Shown here piece after piece: positions 10,354 to 21,888 of a stretch of 64,000 nucleotides of DNA. The notes beneath the pieces were generated by a model. That model was not told the DNA's origin. It saw only the letters and a program-made list of their open reading frames with translations, and did no database searches. The translations under genes and the position numbers were made by a program. Numbering within the stretch: position 1 is the stretch's first letter; the number at the start of each line of letters is the position of its first letter. Source of the stretch: Volutella citrinella (lineage: Eukaryota > Ascomycota > Sordariomycetes > Hypocreales > Nectriaceae); the NCBI GenBank assembly GCA_034401135.1, contig JAWZSP010000004.1, forward strand, positions 3,844,001 to 3,908,000. The letters are read 5' to 3'.

Positions 10354-11000
10354 GGCGGAGGTCGAGCAAGAGCCGACGCAGGAGGGGTGGTTAGGGGCAA
10401 TGGCCCGGGGAGCTCGCTGTATCACAGTCGGTCGGCCAGTTCGCCGTCGTTTCGATGCGTTATGTAGAGGAGGACAATATGTGGTGGTGGTGCTTGTGCC
10501 AGAGCAAGCCCGCCCAGGCAGATCGCCAAGCCCGTGGAGCGGCGCAAACACGAACAATGAATCCCACACGGCGCACAGGCCCCTGAAGCAATCGACGTCA
10601 CCAGCCGCAATCGATTGCGAGTCTACGGGGAATTGTTCGTTCAGGGCAGGGAGATTGGCGCGCCCATCAGTGCCGCAAGAAGCTCGCGGGATAGCTTTGG
10701 CTGGGGTCTTGTAATGGTAGAGTGACGGCGGCCTTGTGCAAGGCAGCGAATGATGCGGATGTGGCTTCTCTCACAGACGGCTGACGTGGACGGAGACCAG
10801 ATGGGTCGCGCAACGAAGCGAATCCCCCTTGAAATGAACGGCGACATGGATGAGTGGATGGGGGATGGTGGGCGGATGGGGGATGGTGGGCGGATGGTGG
10901 ATGGATCCAGGGACCCATGGCTCAAATTTGTTTTAGTGCTGCCTCAGCGCCTCACCTCCCGCGCGCCCTGTGACAGGGACGTGTGGCACCGTGTGGGGGG
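10354..11000. promoter_or_regulatory. Upstream region of the GPHR gene
   Basis: GC-rich leader and promoter of the minus-strand GPHR gene. It includes the open but non-conserved frame up to 10569 and the GGATGG-rich minisatellite at 10855-10907. No TATA-like element was recognised. Confidence 0.45.
10855..10907. repeat. 18-bp minisatellite, about 2.9 copies
   Basis: The unit YGGATGGGGGATGGTGGG occurs at 10855-10872 and 10873-10890. A third, degenerate copy runs to about 10907. The two full copies differ only at the first base. It lies about 500 bp upstream of the GPHR start. Confidence 0.85.
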
Positions 11001-11959
11001 GTAACCCTCAGCATTGGAATGCAGAATTGCCCACTATCAGACAATAGTTGAATAGACGGCCTACAGCGCCCCACTGAGCGGCTAGCTGTAGCCCACGAGG
11101 TCATTATTATTTTGTATTAGTGGCTGTAGTTAGCAGCAAGCTGCCCGAATTCTGCTCCGGCTCACTCACACGCTCCCTCAATTTATTTGTTAGGCACCTC
11201 AGCAGTGTGAGCCCGACGGTACCACCTGGCACAGCCATCGCCATATCTAGGTTGTGTAAGAATCAATTTTAACGAGAGTGCATGTTCATCCTTACCGTCG
11301 AGATAACACCGTAATAGACCATCTCGCAATACTATCTTTAGGCCTTACTGGGAACAGGCCATCTCAGCTGGCATCAGAAACATGACCCGAGCGGACTCTT
11401 CGACATGGGTGAGCCAGCTTGTGAAGGAATGATAAATTTCGTAGTTTCTATCCAAGCCAAAGAAAGCACGGGAGCCCAGAAGATCGAACAGATTGGCAAC
11501 TAAGTAGTAACCCTCACTTCTAAGCTCCGGATAGACTCCGTAATGCAATATTACAACTTAAGACCCTTCCGCTGTCTCGGGATATTGACGGCAATATTCT
11601 CGGGCCTATCCGTACGCTGCGGATGCTAACCAGCAGAACCTGGACCTGTTGACAGTCCCTACCCACATCAATCACGAATCGAGCACGGGGTTCTATAAGA
11701 CCACTACAATACGAGCATCGCTACATTTGCTGAGAAAAGCCAACTCGAGGGGCTGCTGTCAAATGATCAATACCAATTCTTAGTTATCGCGATAGCTCGA
11801 CTTCTGTAATTGACCTGTTCTTTATGTTCCTGTGTGTAAAGGGAGTTATCATGTCATCGTTATTGTACAATTCTCGCTATCCTATGCATGCAGGATCCGC
11901 TCGCGAGACGCTTAACACCAAGTCGTGGGACTGTTCATTTGCTGGCCTCTTTTTTCCTC
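11000..11959. other. GC-poor island with a possible gene relic
   Basis: This stretch is visibly richer in A and T than its surroundings, with many TA, ATT and TAT steps, and contains no long ORF. A 67-codon minus frame at 11345-11548 reads like a protein fragment, with aromatic and leucine-rich segments such as YYLVANLFDLL. It opens after an upstream stop and has no recognisable partner exon. It may be a decayed gene or a repeat-induced-point-mutated element. No terminal repeats are visible. Confidence 0.3.
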
Positions 11960-12646
11960 TCAACAGCCAAAGCAGCATTCCGTTAGCCATGCCCAGGGCC
12001 ATGAGAAAGCGGCACCATGTTCGCCATCGCCCTCCCTTGTTCTAGCCATCTCCCCATCCTGTGTTCTCATCTCTAGTCTCTGCTCATTGGCCCTATTGGT
12101 AGTGATATCAACAATCGACTGGGGTGATGCAAAGTCCCTTGTCTGGATGCCATATTCTGCGAGCGTATGCCGCCTTTCTGCAGCATTCGCTTCGTCGACC
12201 CGATGCCGCAAGGTCTTTCTGAGCGCCAGGCACCTTCGTCGATTCCTCCGAACTTCGCATTCGTCGTGTGAGCAGATATCGTTTGTTCCTTTATACCGAT
12301 ACCCTGCCACCGGGCGTAGAAAGCAGCCGGGCAATACGATACTCGGACCACTCGTGTAGCTGTACGGTCGACCAGTCGTTCTCCTCGGGGACATGCCACG
12401 ATTATAAGACTGCAGGACACTTTCCGCAGGATATCTTGATACCGGGGTTCCAGCTCTTCCTCCCGTAAGATCGGGTGCACTTATGCTCTTGCCCGGCAGA
12501 CGTGGCCGGACTGGACTACTGGATCTCATGTCTCGAAGAGGACGTTGCGGCACATTCTCGTACTGACCAAATAGGCTGCTGCCCGACCTACTTCGAGATA
12601 AACTGGGCCGGCTTGGGGCACTGGTACTTCGATCAGGCCCAGTCTT
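11960..12646 (-). other. In-frame open extension downstream of the universal stress protein stop
   Basis: Immediately after the TAG at 12649-12647 the same reading frame stays open for 228 codons before its own TGA. The first about 100 codons look coding: Ser/Arg/Pro-rich, with blocks such as SLSRSRSGSSLFGQYE, RPRLPGKSISAPDLTGG and GTPVSRYPA, much like disordered tails of fungal signalling proteins. The remainder, from about 12330 down, looks less protein-like. Possible explanations are stop readthrough, a recent nonsense mutation that shortened the protein, or an unrecognised splice event. I found no strong donor close to the stop. Confidence 0.35.
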
Positions 12647-15066
12647 CTATGACGAAACCTTTTGGTCCGTTGGAACGTCGTCTTCTTCTTCTTCTTCGTC
12701 ATCCTCGACCTTCATCTTGAAGGCAGCGGCTTCGCCAACCTCCATCTTGTGCAATTGCTCCATCTTCTTCTTATCGAGAAGACTGGCCTGCTTGCCATCA
12801 ACGACTTCAAACCCGCCATCGTCGCTATCGTCATCATCGTCGCTTTCAAGAGACCTGGTCTTGGTGGCTTGTGCGTCCTCTGCAGCCTCATTGATGCTAG
12901 CAGGAGCGGACCGGCGAGAAATAATGAGATCTGGGTTGATAGGTTTGATAGTGGGGTCGAAGGCAGCCGGAAGACCAAGAGCGCTTGCAACCTGGTGAGC
13001 CTCCTCGTCGGGAGAGTTTTGAACCTCGAGCTCGTACGTGCTGCTGTTTTCGCTGTCTGCCTCGTGCTTTCCATAGGTCGCTGCCAGCATGCTGACATAC
13101 GTTTGGCGAGTGGAATCGTTAGAGCGCTTCAATTTCTTCTTCGTTCGTTTCTCCGTTGGCCGAACAACAACGACAGGAACCGGCGAGTACTGAAGACAGT
13201 ACTTTGAGAAGGAGTTTCGTGTGTTGACTAGGCCTTGGAGGCCACCAAGAGATCGACCTCTAGTACCGACAATGAGCATCGCTGGCTGATACATTTGAAT
13301 CTACGAGTTTGTCAGTCTCTTAATGTTGCCCCAGCCCATGTCCAAATCAGGTCCTCACCAGTTTCTGGAATGTCGCGTGCAGCTTGCCAACGGCATATTC
13401 CAGCACAATACTAACAGCGCGGTTGGAGCCGTTTTGTGCTAGAATCGCTTGCATCACTGTCTGCGCATCTTCTTGGTATTGCTTGTCGGTAAAGCGGATT
13501 TCCTTTTCGATCACGCGGACACAGATAACCTCGTCGCCATCATCAACGAGTTCGTCGAGCAGCCATTGCAGCGCATAGTCGGAGTAAGCATGCTCGTCGA
13601 CGCCAACCATGAACGTGCGCGACCTTCGGCGAGGCTGGTAGCCTTTGTGGCGCACATTGAGGGTCAGAGAGATGGCGTTGTTCTTGGTCGGCTCGCCTGC
13701 AGGGAGGTTGTCAAATGCGACATGGTTTTGGAATCTGTCGGGCAGGGTCTCGGTTAGCGTCGCCATGGTGGTAGGACAAAGTGCCACAGAGCGTGAGCAC
13801 GAATCAGGGGTGCAGAGTGGGTGAGATGATTCAGGTCAAGCTGCTCTGTGTGGCAAAGATAGAAGACGCAGGTTTCAACTGGGGGAGGAGAGAGGGAAGA
13901 TGACGATGCGATCGACGATGCGGATGATAATGAGGAGGTGTGCGGGAATTTGCGGGTCAAAGGCTCTAACGCCGTGGCTGTGAACGATGGCCTGACCAAA
14001 GGAGGGACTAGCTTCTTGCCGCAGACGGATAAAAGCCTTCAAAATCTGGATTGGACTGGAGTACCCAAGGTTCACGACAGCGGGGTAATGCGGCTTTCGG
14101 TGGTGGTGGAGACGTCGAGGCTACTCTACCTGGGCGAGGCCAAGGAGCAAGGTCCCACCAAGTATCGCAGTTTCGAACCAATAGACCACCCCGACAAATG
14201 TCGCCCCTCTTCCTCTGACCTCCGCCATGCGCGATCAACTCACGGCGGCCAGCACTGTCGAATTCGTCGTGAGATATACAAGAGTGAATGTGCCGGCCCA
14301 CCCGAGACTTTGACCGTTTGCGGCATCCGCCAGGCACAACGGGGTATCCGAATCAATCGACGGGGCAGCTGTGAACCAGACGGCAAAGAGATCCGAGACG
14401 GCTGACATTCCAAGCCTGGTTTGGCATGAATGAATGGTGGTCTCGCCTGCTGCAAGGCTGTGTGACACGGAGAGGCGAAAGCCAAGACAAGCACGCTCGA
14501 CATGAGTCATTGCTATGAGCATAGGCTGAAGGGATCTCACCAACGACAGTGGACTTCAGCCTGAGATCTGATCGACTTGACCAGCTGGTTGGTGACATGT
14601 GTGGTGGGGAACTGAAACAAGAAGGGAGACATCGCGACAAAGGAACATGCAAGGTTGCTTACCTCTGATGCGGTGGTGAGCTGGCGCGGATTCGGGACTT
14701 TGTCGTTGCCTGGGGATTACCTTGCGGTAGCGAGGGATTCCTCGGGCGACGGAAGGTGACGGAGCTAGTTGAGGCTTTCCGATCGAGCATGACATCACGC
14801 GGCGATGTCGTGTCGGCGCTGTTGCTCTCCAGGCTCGAGTTTCGATCGGTAAGGGGATCAGGCGCAAACGAGATGCTTGACTTTCGAGCCGAAGATTCGT
14901 CGCCGTCGCTAGCTCTCACACTAGTTCCAGAGCCGTCGACGGTGTTTGTATCGGATGGGAAGTAGTCTTCCTTGACGGCCTGTGGCGGCACAGTCGTTTT
15001 AGGCGAGATATCGGAATTTGAACGATGAACAGCAGCAGGAGGAATGGCGACAGAGACTGAAGCCAT
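12647..15066 (-). CDS. Universal stress protein (UspA-domain) family protein
   Basis: Three exons: 15066-14663, 13734-13359 and 13300-12647 (477 residues). Residues 1-134 are Ser/Asp-rich and disordered, ending ASSPPHQ. The Usp domain follows: FMVGVDEHAYSDYALQWLL, then VICVRVIEKE, and at about 272 the nucleotide-binding signature GTRGRSLGG followed by NSFSKYC and VPVVVVRP. The C-terminal 180 residues are acidic and disordered, with runs of Asp and Glu. The first intron is 928 nt, very long for this genome. It is supported because the join AG|A restores RFQNHVAFDN, a block I recall as continuous in other fungal members. An in-frame ATG inside that intron offers a shorter form (see separate entry). 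Known role of the family: ATP-binding proteins induced by stress. The target here is unknown. Confidence 0.82.
13735..13790 (-). promoter_or_regulatory. Probable alternative translation start of the stress protein within intron 1
   Basis: The ATG at 13766-13764 sits in the strong context CTACCACCATGGCG. It is in frame with exon 2 if the intron's 3' end is not removed: eleven new residues (MATLTETLPDR) replace the first 135. The product would be about 353 residues and keep the whole Usp domain and acidic tail. This implies an internal promoter or a transcript starting inside the 928-nt intron. Confidence 0.5.
13770..14662 (-). other. Body of the 928-nt intron of the stress protein gene
   Basis: The intron runs 14662-13735, with donor GTAAGC and acceptor CGACAG. 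Apart from the intronic start near its 3' end I see no conserved element. The overlapping minus ORFs within it do not splice into the protein sensibly. Its length is enough to hold a promoter for the short form. Confidence 0.5.
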
Positions 15067-18000
15067 GGCGAGCCAGTGATGCGACCGCGAGCTTTCGGAT
15101 CTCGAGGTTCGGAACTTGACAACGCAGCCGAGATTGCGATACTTCCGCTATAATGATGGAGGTCGGGTGTCAAAAAAAAATGCAAGGACAGTATACTGTG
15201 AAAGAGGTGGTATCTTTGACGGAGCTTTGCGAAGTTGAGTCGAGAGTACGTGCTGCGTTTCGTGTTCGACGGCAGGAGGCAGGTACCACCAGCCTGAGCT
15301 GGTACTGACAAGCGCCCCAGAGGAGCACCGAGATATCAACCCCTACTCACCCGCGAAGGGGCAGTAAGACGGCCGCGGATCGAGCTGCGGAAATTGAGCT
15401 TGTTGGGAAGGAGTTTAGAGAAGCGCGACCGAACGCGACTCTCTGGCGGTGGGAGTGGTCAAGTATGAATGGGCGCCGAGCCGAGGAGCTGAGTGTGAGA
15501 CAAGATATGTAGCTGATGCCGGGTTTCCGTTTTTATCTACCAGTCAGAAGCACACGGGAAGTCGTATGCGATAAGCGTGAAGAAGCTGCGAAAGGCAGGA
15601 ATGCAGCAGGTGCTCTTCCAAGACGAGGCAGCTGTGGTGGCTAAGTCGGTGACAGCAGTCGCGACGGGAAGTGGGACGGAGAATGGGGCGTTGCGATAGG
15701 TGAGGACAGTCGAAAGTCGGACGGTCTAGATCAGTGTGTATGACGACGTGAGAAAACAGCCGAGAGGTCTCTCTGGAGAGTGCTTCGTTGCAGGGCAGGT
15801 GGCGAAGGCGCTGAGGGAGACTGGACAGGAACAAAAGGTCAAGGCAGGAGCGAGACCCTGTGCGACGTTTAGATTGATGAGGAGGGATGGGATCTGAAAT
15901 CAATCTGAGAGTGGAAGGACGTGCTAATAGTACTCCTTTCGCCTGGCTAATGACGCCCCGGTCAGCCCTGATCGTGGTCCCAGCTAAGGCTATTGTCACG
16001 CAACGCGCCACCTGTTTTGGCAACGATGCGACAGCCTCTACGCTTGTCGTCCACGGATAAAACGACTCGATTGCAGGCAGGGTACGTACTGGTAGCACTA
16101 CCAAGGCCAGGCAGGCATGTGGGTGAGATGCAAGAGACTGGAGCTCTCGACAACGGGAAGCGAGAAAGCGTAGGAGTCTGGGAGAACAGGTGGGAATTCT
16201 GATTTCATAAAGAGGGGGGCAGGGGCGTGTGCGTTGTTCCTTGGTGTGTTTGGTTTCTTTTCTTTTGCCCACCTAGGCCAAACCTCCGTCGCAAGTACTA
16301 TTGTTGTTCAAAAAAAAGGTTGGTAGTGACAGCCTCGGTGTGTTAATACCCAACCGTTGATTTATCCTTGGCAGCCATCATTTATTATCAAAGAGCCGGG
16401 CCTGCCTGACAGGCTACGGAAATGGCGGCCATGGGCTGTGCACACTCTGGACGTTGGCAGTCATCTCAAATCTCGGTGCAAAGTGACAAGCTCCGGCAAA
16501 TACGACTGGACCTTCAGCGCGGGACTGGTGCAGATACGGGAACCAAGCTCCCATTCGTTTGCACGGGACTTCCGGTGCTGTGTCGATGGAAACCAGGGAT
16601 GTCCTGACGCCTACAAGTAAACTAACTGGAAGCCAGCGAGTCGGATGGCAGCGGAGGGCAACTAGCTACAAGCCACCACCCTCCTCGGCCTTCCAAGGTG
16701 ACGGGGCTGAGCGGTTCGGGCCTTGGTCCACGTCACGGAGGGGAGTTTATCTGTAGTCTCGACATGGCCTTTGTGGGCTGGCGGGCAGCAGACGGTACGG
16801 CATGTCCTGTACGAGAGGCCTGTTTCACACTTAGCTTGGGGCCTCAGACTGACCCAGTTGGAAGCACAGTGGGTGGTGGCAACGAGAATTTCAATTCTTG
16901 ACCCCATATTGCCGTCGTGCTGGTGGTGGTCCCTTGGCATAGAGGCCGCCAAATAAGTGGGTGCAAGAGCAGGTTTACTCCACGGGATTGGGGATATCTG
17001 GGTGTTTAGCCCACTAGCTAGGACTCTTGTGGCTTTCCATCCCTCCCTTGGTTGATCACGCAGCCGAGTGGGCAGAGTATTGGCGAAGCGGCCTAACTGC
17101 TTTACGCCCCATAAGAGATGGTTGGGTTGTAATCTGTGCGAAGCACTGTTCGCGGAGTTTCGCCGAGTTCGCATCCCCAGGGCCGGGCATGTCATGTCAT
17201 CTAAGATGCTGTGGCCCGTTGCCCGCTACCAAGCCATGTCTTGGTTCTGACTGATATTGCTTGGTAAGATAGTTGGTTACTTTGGATACTCTGAGGTATG
17301 ACAGAGCAGAGCAAGGGTTGGACCGCACACGCAGCTACAAAGGAGCATGCGCCAGTTGGGGGGGAACCATTGGCTGCATCCCACAACGGAAGGAAGGGGG
17401 GGCAAGGAAAGAAAGCAAGATTATCTTGTTACCATGTCGGCAAATGTTGATCGCTGCAACAGCACCGGCAGTGCGAGGGAGGATCCGGGAGGCCGCCGGT
17501 TGGCCGCGGCGACTATCATTGCTGCTCTGCGCGGAACCCCGGGGCGGTCGGGGGGATGAGGAGGAATCTTCGCAACACTGCTGCAAAAACGTCCGTGTGT
17601 GTGTGTGTGTGGATGACCTCGCGGAGCAGGATACCCCCAGCCGCTGCCAAGACGAGACAACACAGCTACTGCTAGTGTGTACAGGTTGCTCAGCACGAGA
17701 CACACGCCCAAATTACACAGTGGGCCGGCGTACGAGGTTTGTCAAAGACAATTCAGCAGCGCCAACCTGACGGTTCACGGAGCCCGTCAGCACGAGCACG
17801 TGGAAATCCCAAGCGTCAACGCAGTGTTGTGTTGGACAGAGCAGCCGCCGTCGATGGCTCGGTAGGTAAGGTAGCCTCCATCATCCATGACATCTCGCCG
17901 CGGCCCTGGCCTGGCCGCAACGACGCTAATGCCACCTTGTTTGGGCTCCAAACTCCGCCCGCGTGTTATGACATAGCTCCCGGGACGGGCAGTTAGTCAC

Positions 18001-20281
18001 ACCAGCAGCCAGCTGAACCACCATGACCAACGGCCACAGAACATTTGTAGTACGGACGACGTAAGGGCGACTGTGCTGGGTGGTGGCACTGCCGGTGGGC
18101 TGACAACTAAGGTTAATTGTTCAATTACGCTTGCATTTCCCAACACACCCACCAGCCAGAGGCCCAGAAGGGTGCGGAATCTGATGCACCAGGGGCATTG
18201 GGTCTGGGTCCCGAAAGTTCCCATGAACACCCCAGCCGCCCTCGAAGAATCCCCGGGACCACCCACCATATGCGCAACTCAACAGGCTCTCTGCAGCCTC
18301 ACTGCAGCCTCTGCTCCCATCCCCGGAGATGTCAATCATGCGACGGAGGGGGATGAAGGCCCCGGTCGTTTCTCCGGAGGCTCTGAACTCCGAAGCTCGG
18401 GGAATCGTAAAGCCGAGCAACGCAGTACCTGCCAATAATTATCTTGGAGATGACTTCGACGCACGGCTCATTTGTCGCACCTCGTGGACCACACGCGCGT
18501 TGCCGCCTCATCACCAGGGCTAAGCCAAGACTGCTAATTACAACCCCCCAGTCCTCGATCTCCATCCCTCCTGCTGGTATCGAACCAGCTGTTGGGGACA
18601 GCAATTACCGTGGGCCGTATTCCCGCCCCTAGTGCTGGGGGAGCTGCCCGGGAGCTGCTGCCCGCAGTGGGGTCCCGCCAGGGTAGTTCCCAGCTAGTGT
18701 CGTCGGGCTCCCATCGCCTGGAATCGATTTCTGTCAGGAATCGAGGCGGGGCGTCCTGTATGAATCGTGTCTGCCGATACTGACTACGGCGGAATACCAG
18801 AGTCAGGCCAGAAATGCAGGCGGTGAGCCATCGTGGCCGAGCATCCTCGTATAGCTGTATCCAGATTACGTGACAAGATCCGGGTCGAAGCAGGCCGCAC
18901 CGTTGCGAGCCCAGAGGCCTGGGGGTGTGTCAATCTAGCTCCTCGACCAGCCCTAAACGGCATTCTTGGAGAAGGTGCCGCGGCGTTGAGAACACACAAC
19001 GGCACACCGCTCGCCCTGCAGCGGCTGCGGGAACTGCAACCCGCAACCCGCAACCGAAGTCAAGGGAAGCCAACGTCGATAACAAGTTCGCCCTTCTACG
19101 CAAAGCCCTGCCACCAGATCCCTGGGGTGGCTTGCAGGTGCATGTCTTGCCCTCCGCCAGTCAATCTTCTTGCCCGCCGCACATGAGATGGAACATGCTG
19201 CTCACCCGCTCCTCGGTACCCTGAGAGACGTTCCCGGGGCCAGGGTGTCACAGACACAGAGTCCTTGATACACATGTCACAAAGATAGTACAGTAGTGCT
19301 CATCACCCTTGCGAGGTACATGGGGGGGAAGATGATACGTAGAACCGCCTTCGAAAGAATTGCCCGCGGGTTGTCGAGACCGCTCCATCGCTCAACACAG
19401 GCATGTGCCGCCAAAAGACCCCGAAACCTCGTCACCGCCATCTTGTCAGATATGAGCACCACCGCGCGGTCGGGCGTTTTCGACATCTGTGCGACCTTCC
19501 CAGTTGCGGCGCGAGGGTGTAGCAACTCCGCCGGCTGCTGGTGCACTCCGCAACGCCCATGCCCGCTAAACACCAAGCCATGTCAGCCGTGGCTTGTTGA
19601 AGCCAGATACAAGATAGATCGACAGGACAACCCTTGAGTGGCACGTGGCCGCTGGCTGAGACACACAAATCACTTTGCGCCCAGCTACGGACATCCTCCG
19701 ACATGATCTTTTCGCGCGCTGTCCTCCAGAAGCTCCGATATCGTCCATTCCATCCATACGAAGCGCAGTCTCCATTATCATTTTGTGTTGAATCAAATGG
19801 AGCCAGAGTCGAAAAGCTCGCGTTGGCAGTCGCATGCAAGGGTTGTAACCCGGCTTTCCAGTTGAGCCAACCTCCCGCATAACCCCACCCCACCTTCTTC
19901 CCACGTCAATCACACAAGCCCGCTTCTTGGCACAAGCAACACAATCTTTGGGTCATGGCATCAATTATTTCATTCTTTTACTCATTTTCCCCTTAAGGTT
20001 ATCATGCCTCTCTATGAGTATCATGTCCTATCCATCATCTCTACCACTCACAGACTTACTTACAGCCAATCTCGGGAAATTCCCAAGCTTTTTGCACGAG
20101 CATCACCAACTCCGAGACGCCGTTGCCATGCCATGCATCCTATCATCGGCCTGCATAAACCCCAGTAGTCCGGTCCCGTCTTGGCCTACATAAGAGCCTC
20201 ACCGGTTTCGTACTGCATTTTATCCCCAAATCCCAGGCACAAAGGGGAGATGTGGCTTGCTGGGTCTTCGCCCGCATAACC
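15067..20281. other. 5.2 kb gene-poor region upstream of the stress protein gene
   Basis: The first 500-1,200 bp right of 15067 read, on the minus strand, as a pyrimidine-rich leader and promoter of the stress protein gene. The 242-codon frame at 15544-16272 lies in it and has no protein-like pattern. From about 16.3 to 20.2 kb many 60-180 codon frames overlap on both strands without motif, splice continuity or low-complexity signature. A (GT)8 run is at 17595-17611 and a small hairpin at about 18580-18605. I see no transposon ends, RNA gene or gene remnant. The right end should hold the 3' flank of eIF3l. Confidence 0.5.
17595..17611. repeat. (GT)8 microsatellite
   Basis: A run of eight GT units plus a G inside the gene-poor region. 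Confidence 0.85.
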
Positions 20282-21888
20282 TTAGTTGTAGGTGCGGGAC
20301 AGGTTGCGAAGATACCAGTCCACAAGCTTTCGTCCGACCTTTGCCTCGGAGATGTGAATAAGATCCTGCAAAAATCAGTTAGCTACTAAATTCAACTGGC
20401 CCAAAGGGGCCATCGCGCAGCCGGACGCCCCGGGAGCATCTCGGAGGCATGAGTGTTGGCATGGATAATAAACTTACACCTTGCAGAGCGTAGTCAAGGT
20501 CGCTAACGTTGACCAGCTCACCGTCCAGGAGGCCCTGGTCCTGGTATCGCAGCTGCTTGGTGCGCTGCTTGGTGACCAGAAGCCACGATCGCAGCTCCTC
20601 GGGCTGGACCTCGAGGAAGCCGGCGAGCTTCTTCAGGTCCATGGTGGTGTAGAGTCGGAGGTACGACTTGATGGTGGGGCTCCACATGTTGGTCTTGACC
20701 TCATCCATGAAGACGGAGAGGTGGTGCTCGACCGGGTCGATGTTCGCCTCGGGGTTCTCAAAGTCCGGGGGAACGGGGGAGATGAACTTGGGGCAGGCGG
20801 CGCGGAAGAGCTCCTCGAAGATGGGGAGAGACTCGGGACCACCACGCTGCAGCTTAAGCAGCTGGTCTCCGTACTTCTCCCGGAGGGCGCTGTGGATGGT
20901 GTCATCCAATCGCGTAGGCTGGAAGGCCACGCAGATGGCAATGAGAGCGTACATCTGCTCGTTCTTCTTGGTGATGGAATCGAACTGAGCGTTCTTCTGG
21001 AAGTTCTTGGTCCTCGAAACGTAGATGAGGATGTGGCTGAACATGCGGATGGCATCGGCATAGCGGTGCATCATCATGTAGGAGAAACCAACATAGTAGT
21101 ATGTGGTGAAGTGAGCCGCCATGACACGGGCGAACATGGCCTTCTTATTGAGCTCGATGTCGTCGAGGGTCTTCAGGGCTAGTTTGAAGTCACCCAGCAG
21201 ACAGTGCACACGAAGGAGACCGATGATGGAGAAGTATCCCAGATTCTTGTACAGGGCCTTGTTGCCGTACTCGCCGGCGACGGCGTTGGGATCCTCGTTG
21301 CGCTTCTGGGCGGCCAGCTGCTCGGTGATCTGGGATCGCTGGATCAGCGAGTAGAGGACGTTGAGGACGCTGTAGCAGCCCCAGGTGTTGGGGTTGTCTC
21401 GCAGCATCTGTCGCTCCTCCTCGTTGGAGGCTTGCCTGGCGATTCGCATTCGGTACGAAGAGAAAGAGTTGAACTGATAAATGAACTCATCGATGACGTC
21501 CCAAGCCCAGTAGTTCTATATGTCAATGTGTCAGTCCATGCTGGCCAGATATCGTTGCTGCTTTCCGGGTCCAACCAACCGAAGGGGGCTCGAGGTCAAC
21601 GGGGCCCTCGGAGTTCAGGATAAAGTGGAACAGGCTGCAGTAGGCATCGTAGCTCTGGAACTTGGTCTCGAGGGGGGCCTGGAAGTCGAGCGGCTGGGCA
21701 GCCTGGATGAGGCGGGCCTGGATGTCGTCGGCTTGGTGGGCCATGTTGAGGGACTCGGTGCGGCTCAGGTCGTCGCCATCATCGTACTGAACCTGCGCCT
21801 TGTACTCGGCCACCAGGGCCTCCTCCTCGACATCGCTGTCGTCGTCGATGGCGCGGGCCGGAGCCACGCCGTTCTGGTAGGTAGCCAT
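20282..21888 (-). CDS. Eukaryotic translation initiation factor 3 subunit L
   Basis: Three exons: 21888-21580, 21515-20478 and 20365-20282, all in phase 0, giving 476 residues, the usual size. An acidic N-terminus (DDDSDVEEE) precedes the conserved eIF3l/PAF67 block. The block includes YWAWDVIDEFIYQFNSFSSY across the first junction, NTWGCYSVLNVLYSLIQ, the segment with KNLGYFSIIGLLRVHCLLGD, and YYYVGFSYMMMHRYADAIR. The PCI-like C-terminal part contains MDLKKLAGFL and DLDYALQG. The last exon codes DLIHISEAKVGRKLVDWYLR and the end. Known role: non-core eIF3 subunit that binds 40S ribosomes during initiation. It is divergently arranged with EFL1. The first donor is GTTGGT, weaker than usual. Confidence 0.95.

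Noticed and set aside
10354..10569. 72-codon N-terminal extension of the GPHR protein
   Set aside because: Open frame but Thr/Arg/Pro-rich. The family starts at the short polar segment before the first helix, and the ATG at 10353 fits this.
15544..16272. 242-codon minus ORF
   Set aside because: Lies in the pyrimidine-rich leader/promoter of the stress protein gene. Leu/Arg/Ser/His composition reflects base composition, with no motif.
16662..17195. 177-codon minus ORF in the gene-poor region
   Set aside because: Overlapped by equally long plus frames, with no domain-like pattern and no splice partners.
18575..18610. tRNA-like hairpin: on the minus strand a perfect T-arm-like GCTGG-TTCGATA-CCAGC preceded by another small hairpin
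   Set aside because: No acceptor stem, D-arm or variable loop can be formed around it, and the two hairpins overlap where a variable loop should be.
20481..21182. 233-codon plus ORF antisense to eIF3l
   Set aside because: It is the shadow of a highly biased coding strand; eIF3l itself is unambiguous.
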